In this document: one piece after another, positions 18,789 through 26,093 of the stretch
How positions within the stretch are numbered: the first letter of the stretch is position 1
Layout: every line of letters starts with the position of its first letter
DNA from: Flavobacterium lipolyticum
GTDB lineage: Bacteria > Bacteroidota > Bacteroidia > Flavobacteriales > Flavobacteriaceae
Direction of reading: 5' to 3'
NCBI RefSeq assembly: GCF_020905335.1
Contig: NZ_JAJJMN010000001.1
Coordinates: 3,906,001 to 3,970,000 of the forward strand
Length of the DNA: 64,000 bases
The notes under the pieces: model-generated
What the model was told of the DNA's origin: nothing
The model's input: the letters and a program-made list of their open reading frames with translations, nothing else
Databases searched by the model: none
Made by a program: the position numbers and the translations under genes

Positions 18789-19571
18789 ATGAAAAATACT
18801 TTTGATCTGAGAACAGTAAACGTCATGCGTTATATAACGCCATTGCGCGAGGGAGGTTCTTTACCTGCTTTGGCAGAAGCCGATGACGATTTTAAATACG
18901 TCTTAAAATTTAGAGGAGCCGGTCATGGTGTAAAAGCTTTGATTGCCGAATTGGTGGGTGGGCAAATCGCAAAAGCTTTAAAATTGCAGCTTCCGGAATT
19001 AGTTTTCGCCAATCTTGACGAAGCGTTTGGAAGAACGGAAGCTGATGAAGAAATTCAGGATTTACTGCAGGGAAGCCAGGGATTAAATCTGGCACTCCAT
19101 TTTTTATCAGGAGCCATCACATTCGATCCTGTGGTGACTACTGTTGATGCTAAGCTGGCTTCGCAAATTGTTTGGCTGGATGCTTATATTACCAATGTCG
19201 ACCGTACTTTCAAAAATACAAATATGTTAATTTGGCATAAAGAATTATGGCTGATCGATCACGGAGCGTGTTTGTATTTTCATCATTCCTGGAACAATTG
19301 GGAACAGCATGCCAAAAGTCCGTTTGCATTAATTAAAGACCATGTTTTATTGCCGCAAGCTTCGCTTTTAAAGGAAGTAGATGCTGAATTTAAAGCGCTT
19401 TTATCGCACGAAATATTAGAAGAAATTGTAAATACAATTCCACTGGAATGGCTGCAATGGGAAGATACCGACGAAGAGCCGGAAACCTTGCGAAAGGTGT
19501 ATTTACAGTTCTTGCAGACCCGATTAAATCATTCAGAAATCTTTGTAAACCAGGCGCAAAATGCAAGATAA
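18789..19571 (+). CDS. HipA-like kinase domain protein
   Basis: 260 residues. The fold reads as a reduced HipA-type kinase. A nucleotide-binding region comes first (YVLKFRGAGHGVKALIAEL, with the lysine in LKF). The catalytic-loop motif NVDRTFKNTN is near residues 136-145, comparable to N.DRH..N in HipA, and the metal-binding IDHG near 156 stands in for DFD/DFG. The N-terminal subdomain of full-length HipA is missing. HipA family members phosphorylate proteins such as glutamyl-tRNA synthetase, but the target here is unknown. It overlaps the DUF3037 gene by 11 bases, a pairing I recall as conserved, so the two products probably act together. Confidence 0.85.
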   Translation: MKNTFDLRTVNVMRYITPLREGGSLPALAEADDDFKYVLKFRGAGHGVKALIAELVGGQIAKALKLQLPELVFANLDEAFGRTEADEEIQDLLQGSQGLNLALHFLSGAITFDPVVTTVDAKLASQIVWLDAYITNVDRTFKNTNMLIWHKELWLIDHGACLYFHHSWNNWEQHAKSPFALIKDHVLLPQASLLKEVDAEFKALLSHEILEEIVNTIPLEWLQWEDTDEEPETLRKVYLQFLQTRLNHSEIFVNQAQNAR

Positions 19572-19944
19572 TCACTTATATGAGTATGCCGTAATCCGCG
19601 TGGTGCCAAGAGTAGAGCGCGAAGAGTTTCTGAATATCGGAATCATTTTGTTTTGCAAAAAAAAGAAATTCATAAAAGTTCTTTTTCATCTGAATAAAGA
19701 AAGAATACAAGCCCTTTCTGCCGACTTTGACATCGAGCAATTAGAATGTAATTTAACGTCATTAGAAAAAATTGTTAATGGGGCTAAAGACGGCGGTCCG
19801 ATCGCTGAATTTGAGATTCCGGAACGTTTTAGATGGCTCACGGCCATTAGAAGTTCGGCAATACAAACATCAAGACCCCATCCGGGCTTATGTCAGGACT
19901 TAGAAAAAACGATTCAGAGATTATTTGAAGAATTGGTTCTTTAG
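19561..19944 (+). CDS. DUF3037 domain protein, partner of the HipA-like kinase
   Basis: 127 residues, matching the DUF3037 pattern. It opens YEYAVIRVVPRVEREEFLNIGIIL, contains a basic KKKKFIKVLF strand, and ends with the RFRWLTAIRSSAIQTSRPHPG signature. The biochemical function is unknown. The start overlaps the last codons of the kinase gene, so translational coupling is expected. Its constant association with a HipA-like kinase suggests an accessory or regulatory subunit; this is inference. Confidence 0.85.
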   Translation: MQDNHLYEYAVIRVVPRVEREEFLNIGIILFCKKKKFIKVLFHLNKERIQALSADFDIEQLECNLTSLEKIVNGAKDGGPIAEFEIPERFRWLTAIRSSAIQTSRPHPGLCQDLEKTIQRLFEELVL

Positions 19945-20029
19945 AGGAGGTTTAGAGTTGCAGAGATACAAAGGTTCAGAGGTTTTTAGTAGAAAAGGGT
20001 ATCACTGTCTGATATGTTTAAAAAAAATG

Positions 20030-20080
20030 CAAAGACGCTAAGACCTAAATAATATAAAACTTTGTGACTTAGCGTCTTTG
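20030..20080. repeat. Inverted repeat CAAAGACGCTAAG after the DUF3037 gene
   Basis: Arms at 20030-20042 and 20068-20080 are exact 13-base reverse complements with a 25-base loop. It probably ends transcription of the kinase operon from the left. The rest of the 341-base gap has an AGAGGTT-type low-complexity stretch and the promoter of the next gene. Confidence 0.65.
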
Positions 20081-20220
20081 TGAGACTAAAAAATGTTGAA
20101 TTCTTTTGATTTTGTGTAAAACCTTCTTTTGCAAATTTCTATAATTCCGATGCTTATCATTAGACAGTTTTTTGCCGGGAATTGTTAGAAAGAAAATACC
20201 TGTTATTGTTTTTAATTTTT

Positions 20221-20228
20221 TAAGTTTG
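20221..20228 (+). promoter_or_regulatory. -7 box of the first paralogous lipoprotein gene
   Basis: TAAGTTTG matches TAnnTTTG and lies 57 bases before the ATG at 20286. The expected -33 TTG is weak. Confidence 0.4.
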
Positions 20229-20285
20229 CTTCATAAAAAACAGTCCAAATTAAATTTAAATCCCCTTTGTAAACCTACAAAAAGT

Positions 20286-21191
20286 ATGAAGTTTCAAAAA
20301 TTACCTTTGTTACCATTGGCCTTAATGGTACTTTCTCTTTATTCCTGTACGTCAGAAGATTCTCCAACATCAGGTGAAATAACAGATCCCGCCGTAATTA
20401 ATCCGGCAGAACAAAAATTAGTTTCAATTGCTTATCCCTCAAGTAATAATCTGGCTTATATGATGGATAAACAGGAGTTTAAATATGATAATTCTAAACG
20501 TATTAATGTGATTGGGAGCTATTTATCTGTTTCTTATGTTGGAGACGATTTGATTGAAACCAAAACATTAGGAGATAATGTATCTAATGCTGACATTGAA
20601 AACAAAACATCGATAGTGTTAAAGAATAAAAATGTTACCAGTATCATTTCTAACACAGTTTTTAAAAGAACTACGGGAGAAACTTACAGTATCGAAAGAG
20701 ATTCAACTGTTTATAGCTATGCGAATGAATACATCTCTAAGATTTTAAGCTATCATAAGAAATCTGTTGACGGGGATGGAAAGTATCGTTTACAAAGACA
20801 ATTGGATTTCCAGGTTACAGCAGGAAATATTACACAAGTTAAAACTGCTGAATATGGTGAAGTAGTCGTTAGTAATTATACTTATGATAGTACACCAAAT
20901 ATTTTAATGGGAGATATTGCATATGAAACACCACTATCTTTAATTAGAGGGTATAACATTTTATTACATGATAAATTAGGAAAAAGAAACGTAAATAATG
21001 TTGTTTCAATGGAAAATGTATTTAAAGAAACACCTTTTCAAAAATCTTACAAAACTGTAAATTACAGAAGAAACGTAGATAAATACGGAAGAATTAGCGA
21101 AATTGTATTATCCGGAAGTTGTGTAACCAGCAATCCATTCAATACGGCTACCAATTTTACAGATGAAAAAGTAATCTTCGAATACAAATAA
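20286..21191 (+). CDS. Lipoprotein of unknown function (paralogue of 28193-29146)
   Basis: 301 residues from the ATG at 20286. An in-frame TTG 38 codons earlier would precede the signal peptide and is upstream of the -7 box, so I reject it. The N-terminus (MKFQKLPLLPLALMVLSLYSC) has a lipobox ending in cysteine. The mature part starts with a Ser/Thr/Pro linker and an EITDPAVINPAEQKLVSIAY segment. It then has repeated beta-strand pairs (LDFQVTAGNITQVKTAEYGE, Y.YD...N) reminiscent of the Y-D-x-x-G strand repeats of outer-surface proteins. Its paralogue 8 kb away has the same plan. No function is assigned. Confidence 0.85.
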   Translation: MKFQKLPLLPLALMVLSLYSCTSEDSPTSGEITDPAVINPAEQKLVSIAYPSSNNLAYMMDKQEFKYDNSKRINVIGSYLSVSYVGDDLIETKTLGDNVSNADIENKTSIVLKNKNVTSIISNTVFKRTTGETYSIERDSTVYSYANEYISKILSYHKKSVDGDGKYRLQRQLDFQVTAGNITQVKTAEYGEVVVSNYTYDSTPNILMGDIAYETPLSLIRGYNILLHDKLGKRNVNNVVSMENVFKETPFQKSYKTVNYRRNVDKYGRISEIVLSGSCVTSNPFNTATNFTDEKVIFEYK

Positions 21192-21259
21192 AAAATCTCG
21201 CAAAGTTGGAGAGACATAAAGATTCAGAGGTTTGAAGCGACGAAAGTTAACTTAAGCGC

Positions 21260-21298
21260 AAAGTTCGCAAAGATTTAATGTAAAGCTTTGCGAACTTT
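21260..21298. repeat. CGCAAAG-type palindrome after the lipoprotein gene
   Basis: AAAGTTCGCAAAG and CTTTGCGAACTTT pair around a 13-base loop, 68 bases past the stop. It is the same hairpin family as at 29170-29210 and 52696-52739 and may end transcription. Confidence 0.7.
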
Positions 21299-21354
21299 TA
21301 TATTTCATGAAATTTTCAACAGATTAAAAGCATTGTAGTTTTTGCATCAAAGCT

Positions 21355-21476
21355 AAAACCTGAAACCTGAAACCTAAAACTTGAAACCTAAAACTTGAAA
21401 CCTAAAACTTGAAACAAAAGAAACCTGAAACAAAAGAAACCTGAAACCTGAAACTTGAAACCTGAAACTTGAAACA
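21355..21476. repeat. Tandem GAAACCTGAAACTT repeat
   Basis: About 120 bases of 7-base variants (GAAACCT, AAAACCT, GAAACTT) with AAAAGAAA interruptions. The same motif recurs at 25303-25350, 34389-34448 and near 52600, always between genes. The gap from 21192 to 21551 holds only this, the palindrome before it and the terminator after it. Confidence 0.8.
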
Positions 21477-21509
21477 AAAAAAACACGAACTACAAAACTG
21501 TAATCCGTG
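21476..21509 (-). terminator. Intrinsic terminator of the pectate lyase gene
   Basis: On the minus strand CACGGAUUAC pairs with GUAGUUCGUG (two G-U pairs) around a 6-base loop, followed by eight U. Confidence 0.7.
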
Positions 21510-21551
21510 GTTTCAAAATAAAACTAACTTGTATTTATTAATTGTAACGGA

Positions 21552-22664
21552 TTAAAACGATCCGCAGATATTGCCTCCTAAAGTTGCTCCTGCATTGGCA
21601 GAGATATCAGCTTTAACAGCAGTTTTGTTCAGTTTTACGATCGAATAGGGTGGAGTAAAAGCAGTACCGCTTCCTGCTTGATTTCCGGTTGTATTGGTGA
21701 AAACATTGTCTGTTGCTGTAACAGCAGTAAAACCGCTCATTAGATCGATAGGCGTTTTTACACCTTCAAAAACGTTGCTTTCTACATTTAGATTCGCTTC
21801 AAAACCTGCCGCAATACATTTATTACTTACTGTGCTGTTAAAGAAGTTGTTTACCAGATGTATCCTTCCAAAACGTACTCTTGGCATTCTTTCTTTGCAT
21901 CCCGGAGCCCACCAGCAGCGAGCGAAAGTGATTCTTAATTTTCCACGGTCGGCAGTTGCACCATCACTGGAACCAATTAAATTAGAATACCTGTGATCGT
22001 CAGAACCTCCTGGACCTCCGGCTTTAGGAGCTTTTAAATAACCGAATTTTGTATACGAAACCGTAATAAAATCTGATTTGTTTTTGATATCGAAGTTCCC
22101 GTCAACGCCATCTCTGAATTCGCAATGGTCTACCCATACATTTTGGCAATCATCTAAAATAGCATTGTCCCAACCATCTGTGTCATAAGCACCCGGACCT
22201 TCAAAAATAAGATTTCTGATAATAAGATTGGTGCATCTTTTAATGTTGATGATACCCGAACCGTCTTTCGTTTGGTTAGTCGAAACCAGTTTTGCACCGC
22301 TTGCACCATAAATGGTTTTGCCACTTTGATCCTGTAGTGATAATCTTGTAGTAACCGTAATGGTACCGGTAACTTTAATCACTTTTACAGCACTGTTTTC
22401 AATAGCCGATTTCAGCTGTGTATAATTCGAAACTACTTCTTCTGGAGAGGAACCTCCACCAGTTGTCCCTCCATTTTGAGAAGCCCATCCCGGAACCTGG
22501 GCGCAGTTTCCAATTTTTGCCGTCAAATTACCGGAAGTTGTTGGAGAGGTTTCGATAGTAGCATTTTCACTACTTTGCGGGGTAGCAATTTCTTCGGTAT
22601 TACAGGCTGCAAAACCGAAAATCAATGTCAATAGAAACACTGAGATTGTTGATTTAAATTTCAT
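21552..22664 (-). CDS. Pectate lyase, polysaccharide lyase family 1, lipoprotein
   Basis: 370 residues. The signal peptide ends in a lipobox (FGFAAC, Cys near 21), so it should be anchored to a membrane. After a Ser/Thr-rich linker come the parallel beta-helix landmarks of PL1. These are VWVDHCEF near 176, DGNFDIKNKSDFITVSY (DG..D) near 190, and WWAPGCKERMPRVRFGRIH near 250-268 with the conserved arginines. It cleaves polygalacturonate by beta-elimination, pointing to plant material as a nutrient. It is transcribed away from the Crp/Fnr gene, with 218 bases between the two starts, so control by that regulator is possible but unproven. No SusC/SusD genes are nearby. Confidence 0.95.
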   Translation of the reverse strand: MKFKSTISVFLLTLIFGFAACNTEEIATPQSSENATIETSPTTSGNLTAKIGNCAQVPGWASQNGGTTGGGSSPEEVVSNYTQLKSAIENSAVKVIKVTGTITVTTRLSLQDQSGKTIYGASGAKLVSTNQTKDGSGIINIKRCTNLIIRNLIFEGPGAYDTDGWDNAILDDCQNVWVDHCEFRDGVDGNFDIKNKSDFITVSYTKFGYLKAPKAGGPGGSDDHRYSNLIGSSDGATADRGKLRITFARCWWAPGCKERMPRVRFGRIHLVNNFFNSTVSNKCIAAGFEANLNVESNVFEGVKTPIDLMSGFTAVTATDNVFTNTTGNQAGSGTAFTPPYSIVKLNKTAVKADISANAGATLGGNICGSF

Positions 22665-22801
22665 AATAATTAAGTTTGGTTAAATAGTTAATAGTGCAAA
22701 TCTGCTTATAATTAGGATGAAAAAAGTTGAACAAGTTCAATGTTTTGAAAATAATTTACTGTTAAATGTGTTTTCGGTAGTCGTTACATTACAAAAAAGT
22801 A

Positions 22802-22809
22802 TATTTTTG
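22802..22809 (+). promoter_or_regulatory. -7 box of the Crp/Fnr-family gene
   Basis: TATTTTTG matches TAnnTTTG, 73 bases before the ATG. It lies in the divergent region shared with the pectate lyase gene. Confidence 0.4.
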
Positions 22810-22882
22810 TGTAATCGATTGCATTATTTTTCATTCATTCACCTACTTACGTCCCTGAGTAAGAATAAAAAGTAAATACCAT

Positions 22883-23452
22883 ATGTACAAAGACCTACGA
22901 TTAAGTATCGAGCGCAAGATTCCGTTAACAGATGAGGAATGGAATTTTGTAGTTGAAAAAGTAAAGTTTATTAAACTTAAGAAAAACGAATTTTTGCAGA
23001 TTCAGGATTCAAAGAGTTCTTATGAAGGCTTTATTTTGAAAGGTACTTTTAAAACTTATATTTTAAATGACAACGGAACCGAAAGTGTCATTTTCTTCTC
23101 TTTCGAAAATGAATGGATTTGTGACCTTGAAAGCTTCTATCATCAAAAACCTACGACTTATAATATCAAAGCAATAGAAGAAAGTGAAATCTTGGTGATC
23201 AGTAAGAAAAACAAAGCACTTTTGTTCGAACAAGTCCCCAAGTTGATTCAGTTTCATATTTTAATGGTTGAAAGGGCTAATATTGCCATTCAACAAAGAC
23301 TTATTGATGTATTAAACAAAACTTCCAAGCAAAGATATTTGGAGTTTATGGCACGATATTCACACAAGGCTGATAAAATCAATAACCGGAATTTATCCTC
23401 TTATCTGGGAGTTTCTCACGAGTTTTTGTCAAAGATTAAGAGAAGCTGCTAA
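22883..23452 (+). CDS. Crp/Fnr family transcriptional regulator
   Basis: 189 residues, the usual size for this class in Bacteroidetes. The N-terminal cyclic-nucleotide-binding-type beta-roll runs to about residue 115 (FILKGTFKTYI..., VIFFSFENEWICDLESF). A dimer helix follows (RANIAIQQRLIDVLN), then a winged-helix DNA-binding domain with NNRNLSSYLGVSHEFLSKIK as the recognition region. There is no Fnr-type cysteine cluster. The effector is unknown. The gene end abuts the first unit of the Ves-tail repeat array, so the extreme C-terminus (RSC) may have been altered by that array. Confidence 0.92.
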   Translation: MYKDLRLSIERKIPLTDEEWNFVVEKVKFIKLKKNEFLQIQDSKSSYEGFILKGTFKTYILNDNGTESVIFFSFENEWICDLESFYHQKPTTYNIKAIEESEILVISKKNKALLFEQVPKLIQFHILMVERANIAIQQRLIDVLNKTSKQRYLEFMARYSHKADKINNRNLSSYLGVSHEFLSKIKRSC

Positions 23453-23626
23453 GATTCTAAGAGGCTGAGTTTTTTTAATAGTATGCTTTGATAAATAGAA
23501 GAAAGAGGCAAGAAGAAAGAAGCTTAAACTTTGCGCCTTTGCGAGCATATGCCATACCTGCCAAAAAAAACTTTGCGAATCTTTGCGTAACTCTTCGCGA
23601 ATGTTGCGGTTAAATTCATTCCGGAA

Positions 23627-23839
23627 TTAAAAATCCAATACTCCAAATAGGCATTTATTAGAAAAGTGAAGTGTTATGTTTTTCTTTTCCGGATTTTCAA
23701 TGATCAGTAAATCATAAGGTTTTAGATCGTACGTCTTCTCATTAATTTGAACAACGGTTGTATCTAAAGAAAATAAAAGTACGATTTGAGCATTACAATT
23801 TTGATTAACAGCTGTTATTTTCATTGGTAATGGGATATT
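23627..23839 (-). pseudogene. HutD/Ves 3' fragment, copy 1
   Basis: About 65 codons matching the C-terminus of the 24684-25232 product, through CLFGVLDF and the stop codon. The match ends abruptly at ATATCCCA, the breakpoint shared by all three copies. A one-base deletion just inside the boundary shifts the frame. The first five-sixths of the structural domain is missing, so this is not expected to be functional. Confidence 0.85.
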
Positions 23840-24016
23840 AAGATTCTAAGAGGCTAAGGGGCTGAGTTTTTTTAGTAGTATGCTTTGATAAATAGAAGAA
23901 AGAGGCAAGAAGAAAGAAGCTTAAACTTTGTGCCTTTGCGAGCATATACCATACCTGCCAAAAAAACTTTGCGAATCTTTGCGTAACCCTTCGCGAACGT
24001 TGCAGTTAAATTCATT

Positions 24017-24168
24017 CCGGATTTTCAATCACTAACAAATCATAAGGTTTTAGATCGTACGGCTTCTCATTAATTTGAACAACGGTTGTATCTAAAGAAA
24101 ATAAAAGTACGATTTGAGCATTACAATTTTGATTAGCAGCTGTTATTTTCAGTTGGTCATGGGATATT
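24017..24168 (-). pseudogene. HutD/Ves 3' fragment, copy 2
   Basis: The same breakpoint as copy 1 on the 5' side. On the 3' side it stops at CCGGATTTTC and lacks the last 20 codons and the stop. The missing part corresponds to the 68-base deletion between TTCCGGA words. Confidence 0.85.
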
Positions 24169-24345
24169 AAGATTCTAAGAGGCTAAGGGGCTGAGTTTTT
24201 TTAGTAGTATGCTTTGATAAATAGAAGAAAGAGGCAAGAAGAAAGAAGCTTAAACTTTGCGCCTTTGCGAGCATATGCCATACCTGCCAAAAAAACTTTG
24301 CGAATCTTTGCGTAACCCTTCGCGAACGTTGCGGTTAAATTCATT

Positions 24346-24497
24346 CCGGATTTTCAATCACCAGTAAATCATAAGGTTTTAAATCGTACGGCTTCTCATT
24401 AATTTGAATAACGGTTGTATCTATAGAAAATAAAAGTACGATTTGAGCATTACAATTTTGATTAGCAGCTGTTATTTTCAGTTGGTGATGGGATATT
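24346..24497 (-). pseudogene. HutD/Ves 3' fragment, copy 3
   Basis: Nearly identical to copy 2, with the same two end points. It is the copy nearest the intact gene. A longer reading frame can be drawn across the spacer into this piece, but it is a chimera of repeat DNA and not a gene. Confidence 0.85.
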
Positions 24498-24683
24498 AAG
24501 AGGCTAAGGGGCTGAGTTTTTTTTAGTAGTATGCTTTGATAAATAGAAGAAAGAGGCAAGAACAAAGAAGAGCTTAAACTCTGTGACTTTGCGCCTTTGC
24601 GAGCATATGCCATACCTGCCCAAAAAACTTTGCGAATCTTTGCGTAACCCTTCGCGAATGTTGCGGTTAAATTCATTCTAGAA

Positions 24684-25232
24684 TTAAAAATCCAATACTC
24701 CAAAGAGGCATTTATTAGAAAAGTGAAGTGTTATGTTTTTCTTTTCCGGATTTTCAATCACCAGTAAATCATAAGGTTTTAAATCGTACGGCTTCTCATT
24801 AATTTGAACAACGGTTGTATCTAAAGAAAATAAAAGTACGATTTGAGCATTACAATTTTGATTAACAGCTGTTATTTTCAGTTGATGATGGGATATTTTT
24901 TCAGAAACCATCCAGTTAAAATCAATGCCTTTTGTAAAAGAAGTTACGGCATCATTTGAGTTAAATTCCATGATTTCATATTGCTCATATATCTTCTTTT
25001 GTTTGTTTATCTCAATATGCAAATCGTTATCAAGCATAACCAGATATCGATGATAACCTTTAAATTGGGTAAATACCGATGGTTCCTGCTCTATGGTAGC
25101 ACTGCTTATTCTGAATGCGAAATCTCTATCAGCGTAGTTTGCTGTTTTTGGATAGATCATATATTCATACGTCAATCCACCGCTCCAAACAGCGGGTTTA
25201 CAATTTTCTTTGGGTAAAAGGTGTAGGGTCAT
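24684..25232 (-). CDS. HutD/Ves family cupin-like protein
   Basis: 182 residues, the normal family size. Landmarks are TLHLLPKENCKPAVWSGGLT at the start, FAFRISSATIEQEPSVFTQF near 40, GYHRYLVMLDN near 60, and MEFNSNDAVTSFTKGIDFNWM near 95. The two cupin-like halves are complete. Family members include Ves and HutD, the latter linked to histidine-utilisation loci, though their reaction is not established. Here hutH lies 12 kb away, so a histidine role is uncertain. The 3' third has been copied three times downstream. Confidence 0.85.
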   Translation of the reverse strand: MTLHLLPKENCKPAVWSGGLTYEYMIYPKTANYADRDFAFRISSATIEQEPSVFTQFKGYHRYLVMLDNDLHIEINKQKKIYEQYEIMEFNSNDAVTSFTKGIDFNWMVSEKISHHQLKITAVNQNCNAQIVLLFSLDTTVVQINEKPYDLKPYDLLVIENPEKKNITLHFSNKCLFGVLDF

Positions 25233-25302
25233 TTTTTTATTATTGGAGGTTCAGAGAGGCAAAGGTTTTTCTGAGTTACTAAGTTTTTTTAGTTTTTACT
25301 TT

Positions 25303-25350
25303 CAAACCTCAAACCTCAAACCTGAAACTTGAAACTTGAAACTTGAAACA
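25303..25350. repeat. CAAACCTCAAACCTGAAACTTGAAAC repeat run
   Basis: Seven-base variants (CAAACCT, GAAACTT) of the dispersed GAAACTT repeat, placed just past the stop of the GNAT gene. Confidence 0.7.
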
Positions 25351-25357
25351 AATAAAA

Positions 25358-25864
25358 CTAAATAACCTTCTCTAAGTAAATAAACTCCAGAGGTTTTTCA
25401 GAAATAGTAACATGAATTTCACTTACTGGAAAAGCTTCTCTCTCGCCTGTATCAACGTAGCCGTGACGTTTGTACCACGCAATAAGTTCATCCCGAACCG
25501 AGATCACCGTCATAATAATACTGGATAATCCCAAAGCTTTCGCATGATTTTCAGCTTCTGCCAGCATTTTTTTTCCGATACCGCTGTTTTGTAATTCCGG
25601 TGAAACCGTTAACATTCCGAGATACAATTGCTGTCCTTTTTCGACCAGTAAAACCGAACCTATAATTTGGTCATTTTCGGTGTATTTTAGAATGGTGTTT
25701 TTAGGATCCAGAAAAATTTCGGTCATTTCCTGTTCGTCAGTTCTTTTTCCTTCTAATAAATTGGCTTCGGTTGTCCAGCCTTTTTTGGAGGTTTCGCCTC
25801 TGTAGGCCGAATTGATTAAAACGGTTAACGCCGGAATGTCCTGTAAGGAAGCTTTTGTAATCAT
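25358..25864 (-). CDS. GNAT family N-acetyltransferase
   Basis: 168 residues. The fold landmarks are ALTVLINSAYRGE near 12, IIGSVLLVEKGQQLYLGMLTV near 66-86 (strands 2-4), and the acetyl-CoA motif A as LQNSGIGKKMLAEAE near 92 (consensus Q/RxxGxG/A). A C-terminal WYKRHGYVDTGEREAFP follows. The acceptor is unknown; small-molecule or peptide amines are typical. It has no operon partner, sitting between the Ves-type gene and the S10 peptidase with over 100 bases each side. Confidence 0.92.
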   Translation of the reverse strand: MITKASLQDIPALTVLINSAYRGETSKKGWTTEANLLEGKRTDEQEMTEIFLDPKNTILKYTENDQIIGSVLLVEKGQQLYLGMLTVSPELQNSGIGKKMLAEAENHAKALGLSSIIMTVISVRDELIAWYKRHGYVDTGEREAFPVSEIHVTISEKPLEFIYLEKVI

Positions 25865-26093
25865 GAATTATTGTAGTTGTAATTTAGCTTTAATGTATTG
25901 GCTGTAATTAATTTTAACACATAGAGACATAGGTTCAGTATTTTTGAAAAAGACGTTTCACTTTATTTTAATTCACATATACTTCTATGTGAAAGAAATT
26001 TGTTTCTCTTTTTCGTTCTCTTTGATTGTGCTTAAAAATCTATGTTTCTATGTGTTAAATCAATTTTTGTTCATTAAACCCAAGAGGTTCTAT

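Larger units (their letters stand above)
23454..24683. repeat. Tandem array of HutD/Ves gene tails and spacers
   Basis: Four spacer units of about 160 bases begin near 23454, 23843, 24170 and 24498. Using the common word GTATGCTTTGATAAATAGAA, copies start at 23481, 23878, 24207 and 24529, giving periods of 397, 329 and 322. Each spacer carries the CTTTGCGAATCTTTGCGTAA type of repeat and is followed by a decayed 3' piece of the gene at 24684-25232 or, for the last, by the intact gene. The 68-base difference between the first and later periods equals the distance between two TTCCGGA words in unit 1 (23619 and 23687). Units 2 and 3 therefore derive from a deletion between these words. Confidence 0.9.

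Noticed and set aside
20172..20285. A longer start (TTG at 20172) for the first lipoprotein
   Set aside because: The extension precedes the signal peptide and lies upstream of the -7 box. The ATG at 20286 gives a clean lipobox.
21355..21476. CRISPR array
   Set aside because: The GAAACCT units are only 7 bases long and contiguous, with no unique spacers and no cas genes.
24341..24703. A 120-residue frame starting in the HutD/Ves tail of the intact gene and ending in copy 3
   Set aside because: It crosses the repeat spacer and joins the antisense-like end of one copy to the fragment of another. It is a chance chimera of repeat DNA.
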